A stretch of DNA of 64,000 bases from Ampelocalamus luodianensis (lineage: Eukaryota > Streptophyta > Magnoliopsida > Poales > Poaceae). The translations under genes and the position numbers were made by a program. Of the stretch, positions 47,156 to 59,072 are shown one piece after another (the first letter of the stretch is position 1; each line of letters starts with the position of its first letter). The stretch covers positions 65,924,476 through 65,988,475 of the forward strand of contig CM070634.1 of assembly GCA_036346255.1 (NCBI GenBank). The letters are read 5' to 3'. The notes under the pieces were generated by a model. That model ran no database searches and was not told where the DNA came from. It saw only the letters and a list, made by a program, of their open reading frames with translations.

Positions 47156-47294
47156 CCGCCAACAATCGTCTGTGATATGTCGGATATCACAGATGATTCT
47201 ATTTACAAACCGTCTGTGATTAGAGTCATATCACAGATGGTTAGTAAATAGAACCGTCTGTGATATCCGACATATCACAGACGGTTGTTGGTGG
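47156..47294. repeat. 139-bp imperfect hairpin in F2 subterminal region
   Basis: The arms 47156-47220 and 47230-47294 pair at about 59 of 65 positions around a 9-nt loop. Most mismatches are transitions. It contains several ATCACAGACGGTT units in both orientations. Confidence 0.85.
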
Positions 47295-47537
47295 AAACCG
47301 TCTGTGATAATTCGTTATACCTAACTAATTTTTTCTGATTTTCGGCTAGCCTCAGGAATTGCTAGCCATGCTCTCTGAAAACAAGTAAGTAGAAAAAAGA
47401 TAGATCATAGATGAATCAATTGTTGACAACTCAAAGTGATCATTTACAACTCAAAATCAATTACAAAAGAATATGTTCAAGTATTGTCGCTTGAGTTACA
47501 ATTGAATTACAACTACTCAAAGTGAATTACAATTGTA

Positions 47538-50500
47538 TCAATTGTTTGAAGGTCGTTTAGCGGTGTTGACGGAGTGTAACTCTCTGCTGGCGTTAACGAT
47601 CTCCGTCTTGATGAAGCCACAGAGCACCCCTCGAACCTCTGAGATCTCGCTCATAATGAATGCATATAAATCTATGTTCAAGCCCTGTCGCTAGCAAGAC
47701 AAAAATAGTAAGCATATATATTTAAATTTATAATTAGGAAAAAATTATTGCGAGATTGACAAACCTCTGGATCCTTCGTCTTAGCAATAATGATTTGCTG
47801 CATATGATGGCAAATGTAGAATGCACATAGGTGATCTTGTTTTTGCTAGTGGCACTGCAAAAATAGAATTACATATATAGGTATAGTCAGTTCAAGAGGC
47901 ATTATTACGAAGTGTGATATAGGATTATTGTGTTGTAGCGCGTACCAGAAATCACGTCCTGTGTTGCAGTGTGGTGCTCGATTCCTTGTGTGTCCCTCTC
48001 TCGGCAACATAGGAGCTGAACGACCTATGTGATTCCAAAAAGTTATCCTCGACTATTTCAAACGAAGGAAAACTACAATAGAGTTATGTATGGAGGAAAT
48101 GAGCATACCTGTCAATTATTCCTTACACAAGGGTGAAGTCGTGGTTTTTGTTGAGTACGGAATCAAGGTATATTACCTTGTTCGTCTTTGGTACAATGAC
48201 TAAAAGGATCCAGTAGAACCTAGTCATGTATGTCACTATAGTCATTAAACCTAAGTTCGTGTCGCGTGTAAAGTACAAATAAAATTTGTATAGCAAGTAG
48301 TGAAGCACTTACTTCTGGTTGTAGGGCACCAGTATGTAGTCCTTGTCACCCTGAGTAAACAATCCCGTCGTTATGTATTTCATGATGTAGGATGTGTCTT
48401 GGGTGATGCATTGCTCAGAGACCAAGTGTGGGTCAAGGAAACCCACCGGTTCTCGCCATCGCCGGGCATTTTTCATCATGTATCTCTACATAAGCAATGA
48501 GTTGTGATATTTATCGGTATTACGTGAATGTAGAACTTGATTGTACATACTTATAGTGTCCAGCATTGTAGAAGCGAGGCGTCAAGGGCATTGAGGTTGA
48601 ATAGGTCGAATAAGTCATCGAAGTTCATGACGAAGTGGCCCGGCTCATCGAAGAAATGCTCCTTCGTGTATCTGACGATGATTCCAGCATCGCACCCCTT
48701 CTCTTTGGTCTTCCACATGTACCAGACATACAAAGACTGACAACCTATTCCATCGTGGGCTAATACTGTGTTGGGGGCCAACGGACTTTCGAGGGAGTAT
48801 TTCCCGGGCTTAGGAGGCCTCTTAATGTTCTTCAATTTCGATTTGGCCTTAACGACTCGCCCGCTACACATCTTCCCATGAGACGACTCGAGAACCGATA
48901 CAGTGACACATTTTTCTTGTTCCTTCGGTGTCTTCTCCACGGGAACCGATGAGGCAGCCTTCTGAAGCGAAGGTTGAGGTGGAGTCATTGAGGGTCCTAT
49001 GGAGAGGAATGGTCATGTCGAGATCGCGACACTGCAGGGTCCAAGGCGATGTCCTTCTTGGGCCACTAGATAAAAGTGTACATGGCATCCCCTAGTGTTC
49101 TAATGTCTTTGTTTGGGTGAATCTCCAATGGGACGGCCATAAAATTGTCCTATACCATGTCCACCTGAACCCTGGCATAACCTTGTGCCAGCTGGGCACC
49201 GTGCTGCACTGTCCTTTCCTGGCATGGATATGCCATCCCCTGCCCAGCCTTAATAGAAATAGACCCAACTAGCCTCACTTGGAGCTTGCAGGGCGTCGGC
49301 TCCTACAAAATGATACACAATTAGCTAAGGCGTCCTATAAGTCTATATTTGGAGCATTCCAGACATATATATTACCTTGATGTTGTCGATAGGTAATTGG
49401 ACGTCATCATGTTTAGAATTTTTTGTGGACGCGACGCTACTCCGATGTCGAGGAGGACTGGCTCCCAAAATAATGGGGACAGCTTGTGACTGGTTGAGGA
49501 GTTGATTCATTTGATCATGCAGTCTTATTATCTGTCCTTGAAATTTTGTAGTAAGCCTCACATTAATCTCCTCTACCAACCGGTCCTCGCGCTCGCCCTT
49601 GGATCTCTTCCTACTCCTATACATGCAGTAGTTGTGTGGAAATCCATCCCTCCAAGGTACATAAACCCCAAGGCCTTGCGTGCGACCCAGGTGCTCCATG
49701 TTTGCCAAGGCCATGGATAGTATATCCTTCTCCCTGACTGCTTCGAAGGAGCCTTGGGAAGATTCAGTAGTCAATGTTTACTGCAAGAGACCATCATGTT
49801 ATTTTAGACACTATGAAGTTATGGACTTATTAACAACTAGGTAGTTCGACATACTTATCAGACGTTAGGACACTTCCTCGTCTTCTGGGTTTGTGAAAGA
49901 GATGCTACCCGAAGACGTGGTTGATGCCCTCGCTCTTAACCAGCCTAGGGCGTGCTCATCTGTGATCCCAACAAATGGTCGGGTTGCATTCTCATCCTTT
50001 GCTATCCATTGCGTTGTTTTACCCGCGTACCCAGCAGTGTCGAGTTTGTGGGGTTGAGTGTTTTGTGCCTAGAGAGTCTTGTGTGCCGCACTTTGCTCCT
50101 GAAATTCGACTTTCGTCTTCATCCGTACAAAGGCGTCCCATATATCCCGCAATAAGAATTTATACTTCATGAAGGGCGTCCAACCCGTGTTCACGTACTT
50201 CATGACAAGCGTGCTCTTGAAGGTCCTCCACACGTGTCCCATCGTGAGCAATGCTTGCTGTTCCACGTGTGCCTGGTCTGCTCTGGGATAGTGAACAAGC
50301 TTGAAATATCAGTCCACAGCTGGCCTCTCTCTACGTCCGTTAGAGACTTCTAGCTTGGTGTGGTGATGGGGACCTGTTCCCTTCCAAGTATCCTGCAGAT
50401 GGTTCAAATCTCGTCGCTGCTTTCTTGGGACTCAGAGGGACCCTAATGGCACTGACCTCCGTGATGGTCATTCGGCCAGCAGGTAATTTCAATATTCCTC

Positions 50501-50570
50501 TGCCATCTCGCTTATGTACCACTTTCCTCGGCGACGTCGATGACGGCGGCAAGGATGGTGCGGATGCCAT
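47538..50570 (-). pseudogene. Transposase_24 plus Ulp1 (peptidase C48) gene of F2, decayed
   Basis: Start ATG at 50568-50570 (MASAPSLPPSSTSPRKVVHK). The next coding parts show the Transposase_24 pattern: WDAFVRMKTKVEFQEQSAAH, a TAG at 50069-50071, then YAGKTTQWIAKDENATRP and GWLRARASTTSSGSISF, followed at 49774-49380 by ALANMEHLGRTQGLGVYVPW and NYCMYRSRKRSKGEREDRL. The segment at 48988-48551 ends FDDLFDLFNLNALDASLLQC. Then come exons with GFLDPHLVSEQCITQDTSYI (about 48450-48310), WILLVIVPKTNKVIYLDS (about 48208-48130) and LCAFYICHHMQQII (about 47830), and the 3' end at 47538. The C48 Cys is present, but the His before WILLVI is Tyr, so peptidase activity should be lost. Exon borders are approximate. 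Confidence 0.75.
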
Positions 50571-50639
50571 CTCGCTTACTTGCTGTCTATATAAGTTACA
50601 TATGCAATGAACTAAAATTTCAGAATTCAAAACGCTGAG

Positions 50640-51238
50640 AGTTTAAATAAAATAGATTGCAAGTTGATATCCACTAGGTATTTTTGAAGATAATTTCCCT
50701 TAGAAACATATTTTATACAGAAAAATAGAAGTTACCCAACCAATTAACTATATAAATAAATAGAAGTGCTATATATAATTAACACTACTAACTATTTAAG
50801 CATAATATATATTACTCAAACAGTATCAAAGGATACATTCACATCAATAGACAAATACATTCACAACAAATGAAATCATATATAGTATGTACTACTCAAG
50901 GAAGTTGTAATACTTCAAAAGAGAAAGGGGAGGAGAGGGAGACATAAGAAAGAAAGCATTCAAAAAAGAAAGAAAGCATTCAAAAGAGAAGTTAGACATA
51001 AGAAAAGAGGGGTCCTAGGAGGCCCATGAGGGGTCAGCCACCAATAAAAAGAGGGGAAAACCCTAGCCTCTACTATATCACAATCTGCTACAGTACCCCC
51101 GCTACTGCTACAGTGTCCTGCTACAGTAGACACCCTCCCCATTGCACCCCATTGCTATTCCCCTCCCTCTTGGTGGTGCTCTCCCATTGCTGTCGACAAA
51201 AGAGAAAGGGGAGGAGAGGGAGACGAAGGGGGAGAAGA
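50640..51238. other. Unassigned sequence between F2 gene and element E
   Basis: AT-rich to about 50880, then purine-rich with GCTACAGTA motifs. It could be the upstream region of F2. No CACTA terminus is visible. Confidence 0.35.
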
Positions 51239-51243
51239 GAACC
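51239..51243. other. Target site duplication of element E, left copy (GAACC)
   Basis: GAACC before TGATGAGG and again at 58974-58978 after CCCATCA. Confidence 0.95.
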
Positions 51244-52151
51244 TGATGAGGACATCACTTCTTCGGATACACACAACAATCCTCCACTTGACATTCAAGG
51301 ACCAATCACTAGAGCTCGCGCCCGACAATTGAATTTACAGGTGAGCTCGTTCCTAAGTACTTCTTTTTGTTCATTTGAGAATCGATTGCTACCTAATGAT
51401 TTAATTATGATTAGGAACCATGGAGAGGACCTGGAAGTACTTGGAGAAGGGCTACGAAGTGCACAAGTCCAGCAAGGGCGGTCGAATCATGTTGGAGGCC
51501 CAACTCAAGCCGACTTCGAATCCAATTCGGAGTCCAGGACCAAACCGCACTAAAACGGACACCCAGATCGCATCCGGGCTCCGTTTTGGATGTTCCACAT
51601 ATGTATCAAAAGTTGAGAAGACGACCTTTCCAATGGCTCTGGTCCCATGTCAAAATTCCTTCGAGTCAACGGAATCGTCGAAACAAGTGGGTATTCGAAT
51701 CCGCTGCAGTGCCGTCACCGTCTTTTGGGCCGTTCGCTTTGTATCGTGTTGGAGCCCATTAGGTGCGCCCAGGGTTTTGCACGCCCTCAGTCCTCTATAT
51801 ACAGCCGCCACCCCCACCATTAGGGTTGGGTTTTGCTTAGATTAATTCTGTCTTGAACAGTTTCGCCGTTCATCGGTTTGTGAGACCCCAACTTTCGAGT
51901 GCTAAAACAATACATCTGCAATTCCGTTGTGTTCTTCCTTGTTCTTGCTTGTGTTCTTCGATTCGCAGGCGAGGATTAGCCTTCTTGGTGAGGTCAACCG
52001 AGTTGCGCACGGTTGATAACCTGAGGAGACGTGGTGCTGCGATTGCGGGGTTCGGAACGTGTTGTTCGGAAGCCGAGTCGATTTGTGTCGCGCCTCCACC
52101 AAATCGAACTTATCCAGAACCTGTTGGAAGATCGGGACCCCGTTCCCATCA
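51244..52151 (+). repeat. 5' LTR of element E
   Basis: 908 bp, TGATGAGG to CCCATCA. TATATA at 51796-51801 is the likely core promoter. The open frame at 51026-51553 is the LTR copy of the pol tail, not a gene. Confidence 0.95.
51796..51801 (+). promoter_or_regulatory. LTR TATA box of element E
   Basis: CTCTATATACAGCC in a GC-rich setting, about 350 bp before the LTR end; the same box is kept in the 3' LTR at 58624-58629. Confidence 0.55.
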
Positions 52152-52153
52152 AG

Positions 52154-52167
52154 TGGTAATCAGAGCT
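52154..52167 (+). other. Primer binding site of element E
   Basis: TGGTAATCAGAGC, two bases after the LTR end. It is the iMet-type site with one extra A. Confidence 0.75.
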
Positions 52168-53494
52168 TCAGGTGTTCCTTCAGGTTCGAGTTTACCCTAC
52201 CCTTGTTGTTTTCGGTTTCATCCTAGAGTCCAAGAAAAGCCCTACAAAAATTGTAGTCATAGGTTGTTCCTCGTCCCGCATCTCGTTTAGCCTTTTGCAC
52301 AATTTGATTTGAGTCCGTAGTGTTGAGTTTGTGTCCTTAGTCGAGTTGTGTTGCTGGTTTAGATCGTGTTTTATTTCGGGTTGTCTTGCTTCCGCTACCT
52401 CTCATACAAACCCTAGCCGTCAACGCTTGTTTCTCCCACCTCCCACCCTCTGCTTTTGAGTCATACATCGCGCCTCGTGATCACCCAAAGACAATTCCCT
52501 TGAGCCTCGTGATCACCCAAAGACCATCCCCACCTCTTCCCGAGCTTCGCCCCATTTTCCACCAATTTCCTCCACCCGATTTCGTTTCGGCCTTCACAAA
52601 GAACCATAACTCTGAGGCCCTCCTTGAGACAATGTAACTTTCGTGATACGAACTCAAATCGACAATTTGTTTTTTGAAATTGGGTGAAATTAAATTTTGT
52701 ATCTGAAACCTCCCACTTTGTGGGGTTCGGCGAATTTATTTTGCCCAAATTGTAGTACTCGATCTCTGAACTTTCATCACCGAATTTACAGCACATTCAT
52801 CATTTTCTGTAGGCCACACCTTACATCAGATTGAGGTGAAACTTTATGTGGTTCCTATTTCTGTGCTCTGCTTCATGAAAAAAATAATATAAAAAAATAA
52901 AAAATAAAAAAATTTCGGCACCTGGTTTTGCGTGAGGAAAAAAAGGCACCTGAGAGCCCTCCGGGCCTAAAAAAAGAGAGAGAGAGAGAGAGAGCATAGT
53001 TTTAGGTGACAGATATTGATTTGTGTTGTCCTTACCAGGCCATCCTTGTGTTGTCCTTACCTGGCCATCCTTGTGCTGTCTTTACCTGGCCATCCTTGTT
53101 CCTGTCTTTGCTTTACTATTCTGGTCTTGACTCCTTATTCATCATATCATACCTGTTATAGGACACATTTAGACCAGCAACTAGGACCCGTGTTTTGGAC
53201 ATTTACTCAGCATTACTATCTGTTATTGATTTGTGTTCCACTAACATATTTGGCCTTCCAAGCTCCATATACCTACTTCCGGATAGCACAGCTTTTGACC
53301 CTTGCAATCACCGGGTCACACTCTCCAGGTATCACGAACCAGCCACCGGTTGTACCACCTACGGTTTGCGTTGGTAAGAACACTTGTAAGAGCTTGGTAA
53401 GCCACTTCCTTTGCGGGTTCCCACTGTCCTCCTTTATAGTTGATAGGGATAATCATTTTGTTTTCCCTTTGTTTTCCCTGTGTTTCCACTAACC
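52168..53494 (+). other. Leader of element E
   Basis: 1.3 kb without a gene. It includes an A-rich stretch and a (GA)n run (about 52976-52994), then a short near-tandem repeat of a CTGGCCATCCTTGTG sequence at 53035-53100. Confidence 0.6.
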
Positions 53495-54680
53495 ATGGCA
53501 GGGACCGAAGGGGACGCGACACCGGTCGACATCAACGAGTGTGTTAGTCGCGGCCAGCTACAAGCTGCGCTCGATAAACAAAATGCTTCATTCCCTGATC
53601 TCGGCGCACGAATGGACACCATCGTCGCCGCCATTGCCCAGTTGAACACCACAGAAGGCATTGAGCGGGTGGAGCGGTGGATGGTTGACCTCACTGGTCA
53701 GATGGACACATTGGAGGCACGCCTGCCACCTGTCAATGATGGCCATCATCATGATGATGACACAGTGCATGATGCGGTTGACAACATTGATCAGCGGGAG
53801 ACACAAGATGCGCGACTACGTCGGCGTCTTCAGCAAAACAGACATGGTATGGGAGGTAATAACCAAAACCGTCATGGTAACGATGACCCTTTTGCTAAAG
53901 TCAAGTTTACCATCCCATCTTTTTCTGGCCTTTATGATGCTGCAATATATCTTGATTGGGAGATGACGGTAGAGCAGAAGTTTAATTCTCACTTGGTTCC
54001 TGAACAACATAGAGTTAGACAAGCTACTAGTGAGTTTAAGGACTTTGCTATTATCCGTGGAATGAACGGGTACCATGCGCTACAACCCGACACATGGGAG
54101 CGGTTAAAAGAAGCTATGCGTAATCGTTTGTTCCTCCTCATATAAACGTGATTTGAGAAAAAATTACAGCGCTTAGAACAAGGTGATAGTTCTGCTCGTG
54201 ACTATTATGCTGAGCTTCAAAAGGGTATGGTGCGTTGTGGGGTTGTTGAGGAAACAGAGGATAAGATTTGTCGTTTCTATGGGGGGTTACGGCGTGAAAT
54301 TCAGGACATTGTTGATTATAAAGAATTTACTCATCACAACCAGCTTGTTCCAGCTTGCTATGCTTGCAGGAAAAGAATTGCAGGGACGCAAGGAATCAAC
54401 GACGGCAAGCACCGGACGATCCTCCTACACGCCGCGAACGACTACATCGACGGGACTGCCCAAGTCTTCTTCGAGTTTTCGTTCTCCTCCACCACCAGTG
54501 AACAAGATTGCTGCAGCGCCACCAAAGCCACCTTCCACGACACGCCCTGCAGATTCTACAAAAAATTCTTTGCAGGCTCTAGCCAAGAGTTCTTCTTTCG
54601 TGCCTTCCACGGGCCGCTCCTCCGACATTCAGTGCCACCGCTGCCATGGACTTGGTCATGTGCAGAGGAATTGCCCTAGC
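53495..54680 (+). pseudogene. gag: gag of element E, frameshifted
   Basis: ATG at 53495 (MAGTEGDATPVDINECVSRG). A long acidic/His-rich linker is followed by the capsid core AKVKFTIPSFSGLYDAAIYL, DWEMTVEQKFNSHLVPEQHR and ATSEFKDFAIIRG. A length change near 54055 and a shift near 54145 break the frame. GMVRCGVVEETEDKICRFYG and GLRREIQDIVDYKEF (54226-54330) continue it, and FQLAMLAGKELQGRKE follows in yet another frame. The CCHC knuckle CHRCHGLGHVQRNC at 54633-54674 is intact. At least two frame changes prevent a full capsid protein. Confidence 0.88.
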
Positions 54681-57600
54681 CAACGGGCATACATCGCCAC
54701 GGAAGATGGAGGCTACGTCAACACTTCGGATGTCGAGGAGGATGATGACGTTGCTGCTGCCTCGGACAACAATGGCAGTGGTCATGATGACTTGTTCCTT
54801 GGTGGGCCCACACGACGCTACGAGCATCATTGTGCAACGAGTCCTCGCACACGTGTACAACAACCCGATAAGCTTCAACGCCATAATTTGTTTCAGACTT
54901 TCTTTGCAATCAAGAACCGGCGCGCACGTGTCATCATTGATGGAGGAAGCTGCAACAACTTAGTGAGTTCTGATTTGGTCAAGAAGCTTGGCTTGACCAT
55001 GAGACCGCATCCACATCCATACCATATTCAGTGGTTAAATAACTCTGGAAAAGCTAAGGTAACACAAACATGCCGAGTCCATTTTTCCATTGGTGGTTAT
55101 GCTGATCATGTTGATTGTGATGTGGTTCCCATGCAAGCATGCTCTCTTTTATTGGGTCGACCTTGGGAATTTGATAATGATGCTTTGCACCATGGTAGTA
55201 GTAACAAATACACTTTTATGCATAAGGGAAAGAAAGTTACTTTACTGCCTTTGACCCCAGCTGAGATTATAGAGGCCGATAGGGAGCGAGTGCTGCTGCT
55301 AATGATCCAAAGGAACATGATAAATCTGAAAAACATTCTCATATGCTTGCCACAAAATCAGACCTTGCTGAAATTGATGATATTAATGATACATGCTATG
55401 CTTTTGTGTGCAAAGATGCTTTATTTTCTCTTAATAATATGCCTTGCACTTTGCTCGCTCTCGTCACTAACCTTTGCAGATTTTAGAGATGTTTTCCCGA
55501 TGAGATACCTCCAGACTTCCACCCATTCGAGGGATTGAGCACCAGATTGACTTGATCCTCGAGCGAGTTTGCTAAACCGTGCGGCGTCTGGGACCAATCC
55601 CGACGAGACTAAGGAGATTCAGCGACAAGTCCAAGACCTTTTGGACTGTGGGTATGTACGTGAGAGCCTTAGTCCTTGTGCTGTTCCTGTTCTTTTGGTA
55701 CCCAAAAAAGATGGTTCTTGGCGTATGTGTGTAGATTATAGAGCCATTAACAACATTACTATAAGGTATCGTCATCCTATTCCCAGGCTAGACGACATGC
55801 TTGATGAGTTGTGTGGTGCTATAATTTTCACAAAGATTGACTTGCGTAGTGGATACCACCAAATAAGAATGAAACTTGACGATGAATGGAAAACTGCTTT
55901 TAAAACTAAGTTCGGCTTGTATGAGTGGTTAGTCATGCCTTTTGGTTTAACTAATGCACCTAGCACTTTTATGCGATTAATGAACGAGGTTTTACGTCCT
56001 TTCATTGGCAAATTTGTGGTCGTTTACTTTGATGATATCTTGATTTATAGCAAGTCCATGGATGAACATTTGAATCACTTACGTGCTATTTTTAATGCTT
56101 TGAGAGATGCATGTCTGTTTGGTAACCTTGAGAAGTGCACCTTTTGCCCGGATCGAGTCTCTTTTCTTGGCTATGTTGTGACTCCATAGGGAATTGAGGT
56201 TGATAGAGCCAAGGTGGAGGTTGATAGAGCCAAGTGCGGAGTTTTCTTGGCCTTGCAGGGTTTTATCGCCGCTTTGTCAAGGAATTCAGCACAATTGCGA
56301 CACCGTTGATTGAGTTGACAAAGAAGGGAGTCGTGTTTCGTTGGGGGCCATCACAAGAGGAGTCCTTTAATCTTTTGAAGGACAAGCTTACACACTCACC
56401 ATTGCTCCAACTTCAGGATTTTGGTAAGACTTTTGAGCTGGAATGTGATGCTAGCAGAATTGGTATTGGTGGTGTTTTGATGCAAGAAGGCAAACCTGTT
56501 GCCTACTTTAGTGAAAAATTGAATGGTCCTGCTCTTAATTATTCCACGTATGATAAAGAATTGTATGCTCTTGTTCGTTCTTTAGAGACGTGGCAACACT
56601 ATTCATGGCCTAAAGAATTTATCATTCATTCTGATCATGAATCACTTAAGTATATTCGTAGTCAAACCAATTTGAATCGTAGACATGCTAAGTGGGTTGA
56701 ATTTATTGAATCTTTTCCTTATGTCATTAAACACAAGAAAGGGAAGGATAACGTGATTGCTGATGCTTTGTCTCGACACTATACCATGTTGTCTCAACTT
56801 GATTGTCACATTTTTGGTCTTCAAACCATTAAAGGACAATATTCTTTAGATGCTGATTTTAAGGATGTGTTGTTGCATTGTAAAGAGGGACAAGCATGGA
56901 ATAAATTCGTGATCAATGATGGGTTCTTGTTTAGAGCTAACCGCCTATGCATTCCAGTTGGATCCGTTCGTCTTTTGTTGTTGTAGGAGGCGCATGGCGG
57001 CGGTTTGATGGGACATTTTGGTGCTAAGAAGACGGAGGACGTTCTGGCCACACACTTCTTTTGGCCAAAAATGAGGCGAGATGTTGAGCGGTTTGTGGCT
57101 CGCACTACATGTCAAAAGCTAAGTCTCGCTTGAATCCACATGGTTTGTATATGCCTCTTCCTGTTCCTTCTATTCCGTAGGCAGATATTTCTATGGACTT
57201 TGTTTTAGGATTGCCCAGGACTAAGAGGGGGAGGGATAGCATTTTTGTTGTTGTGGATCGTTTTTCTAAGATGGCTCATTTTATACCATGTCATAAAACC
57301 GATGATGCCATTCATATTGTTGACCTCTTTTTCAAAGAGATAGTTCGTTTGCATGGTATGCCTTCTACTATTGTTTCAGATCGTGATGCCAAGTTTTGAG
57401 TCACTTTTGGTGTACTCTATGGAACAAGTTGGGTACAAAGTTGTTGTTCTCTACAACATGTCACCCACAAACTGATGGCCAAACCGAGGTGGTGAACCGC
57501 ACATTGTCTACCATGCGTTGAGAGCTGTTTTGACGAATAATTTGAAGCTGTGGGAAGAGTGTTTGCCGCATGTTGAGTTCGCATATAATCGAGCGGAACA

Positions 57601-58377
57601 CTCCACCACCAAGGTAAGTCCTTTTCGTGTAGTATATGGATTCAATCCACGTGCCCTCTTGATATTTTACCTTTGCCTACTAGTGAGAGAGTTCATAATG
57701 ATGCTAAGGAGCGTGCTGATTTTATTTTCAAAATGCATGAGACTACTAAGGCAAACATTGAAAAGATGAATGAAAAATATAGGATTATTGGTAGTAAAGG
57801 TAGAAAGGAAGTTAAACTTGAACCAGGTGATTTTGTTTGGTTGCACTTGAGAAAGGATAGATTTCCTGAGTTACGAAAGTCAAAATTGATGCCTAGAGCT
57901 GCTGGTCCTTTTAAAATAGTTGAGAAGATAAATGATAATGCATATAAACTTGAGTTGCCTTCCGAGTTTGGGGTTAGTCCCACCTTTAACATTTCAGATT
58001 TGAAGCCATACTTGGGAGAAGAAGATAAGGCTGAGTTGAGGACAACTCCGCTTCAAGAGGGGGAGGATGATGAGGACATCACTTCTTCGGATACACACAA
58101 CAATGCTCCACTTGACATTCAAGGACCAATCACTAGAGCTCGCGCCCGACAATTGAATTTACAGGTGAGCTCGTTCCTAAGTACTTCTTTTTGTTCATTT
58201 GAGAATCGATTGCTACCTAATGATTTAATTATGATTAGAAACCATGGAGAGGACCTGGAAGTATTTGGAGAAGGGCTACGAAGCGCACAAGTCCAGCAAG
58301 GGCGGTCGAATCATGTTGGAGGCCCAACTCAAGCCGACTTCGAATCCAATTCGGAGTCCAGGACCAGGCCACACTAA
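54681..58377 (+). pseudogene. pol: pol of element E: protease - RT - RNase H - integrase, running into the 3' LTR
   Basis: Protease with VIIDGGSCNNLVSSDLV (Asp at 54939). A shift near 55490 is followed by RT at 55569-56189 with WRMCVDYRAINNITIRYRHP, KIDLRSGYHQIRMK and YFDD at 56025-56036. An in-frame TAG stands at 56187-56189. A short duplication replaces the usual linker at 56200-56240. RNase H is at 56234-56986 (ECDASRIGIGGVLMQEGK, HSDHESLKYIRSQ), with a TAG at 56984-56986. In the integrase the first Cys of the HHCC finger is missing near 57105. Core parts ISMDFVLGLPRTKRG and SDRDAKF are present, with a TAG at 57178-57180 and a shift near 57397, then QTDGQTEVVNR in pieces. The last frame (57673-58377) reads PFKIVEKINDNAYKLELPSE, GVSPTFNISDLKPYLGEE and GPITRARARQLNLQ and ends 310 bp inside the LTR. 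Confidence 0.9.
58055..58067 (+). other. Polypurine tract of element E
   Basis: AAGAGGGGGAGGA directly before the TGATGAGG LTR start; it lies inside the pol frame. Confidence 0.85.
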
Positions 58378-58973
58378 AACGGACGCCCAGATCGCATCCG
58401 GGATCCGTTTTGGATGTTCCACATATGTATCGAAAGCTGAGAAGACGACCTTTCCAATGGCTCTAGTCCCATGTCAAAATTCCTTCTGAGTCAACGGGAA
58501 TCGTCGAAACAAGTGAGCATTCAGAATCTGTCAGGGTGCTACGTCACCGTCTTTTGGGCCGTTCGGCTTTGTATCGTGTTGGAGCCCATTAGGCGTGTCA
58601 GGTTTTGCACGCCCTCGGTCCTCTATATACAGCCTCCACCCCACCATTAGGGTTGGGTTTTGCTTAGATTAATTTGTCTTGAACAGTTTCTGCTCATCGC
58701 TTGTGAGACCCCAACTTTCGAGTGCTAAAACAATACATCTGCAATTCCGTTGTGTTCTTCCTTGTTCTTGCTTGTGTTCTTCGATTCGCAGGCGAGGATT
58801 AGCCTTCTTGGCGAGGTCAATCGGGTTGCGCACGGTTGATAACTTGAGGAGACGTGGTGCTGCGATTGCGGGGTCGGAACGTGTTGTTCGGAAGCCGAGT
58901 CGATTTGTGTCGCGCCTCCACCAAATCGAACTTATCCAGAACCTGTTGGAAGATCGGGACCCCGTTCCCATCA
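58068..58973 (+). repeat. 3' LTR of element E
   Basis: 906 bp, TGATGAGG to CCCATCA. It encodes the last 103 codons of pol and is followed by GAACC. Confidence 0.95.
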
Positions 58974-58978
58974 GAACC

Positions 58979-59072
58979 TCATGGGGAATTTAGCGGGCTC
59001 ACACGTCTTCAAGGGCAGTGATCATCTCCCCTCTGTTTGGATCAAGTTAGATTCTTAATTGCCATCGATTAG
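58979..59072. other. Short pre-insertion sequence between elements E and D
   Basis: 94 bp that continue the target of E; no feature. ATTAG at 59068-59072 is the candidate duplication of D. Confidence 0.4.

Larger units (their letters stand above)
46988..51238 (-). mobile_element. CACTA element F2, transposase-type gene on minus strand; right end not seen
   Basis: The left terminus CACTACTACATAAAGGG at 46988 is followed by subterminal ATCACAGACGGTT repeats to about 47310, including a 139-bp foldback. The interior has a decayed multi-exon gene on the minus strand with Transposase_24 (Ptta/En/Spm) and Ulp1-type peptidase parts. No GTAGTAGTG terminus is found before element E at 51244, nor at 58979-59072, so the right end is deleted or beyond LTR D. 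The end coordinate given is only the last position before E's duplication. Confidence 0.7.
51244..58973 (+). mobile_element. Element E: complete, coding-defective CRM-like Ty3/gypsy chromovirus
   Basis: The element is 7730 bp: LTRs 51244-52151 and 58068-58973, primer site near 52154, gag from 53495, CCHC knuckle, protease, RT, RNase H, integrase, polypurine tract 58055-58067. RT before integrase makes it Ty3/gypsy. A TGATGAGGACATC LTR start, the DGGSCNN protease site, the GPITRARARQL tail and a pol frame that continues into the 3' LTR recall the CRM (centromeric chromovirus) group; Reina-type relatives are an alternative. Perfect GAACC duplications flank it. The LTRs differ by a few percent, with length differences clustered at about 51650-51860. 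gag and pol contain several stops and frame changes. Confidence 0.93.

Noticed and set aside
51026..51553. 175-codon open frame containing GPITRARARQL
   Set aside because: 5' LTR copy of element E's pol tail joined to upstream sequence; no independent gene.
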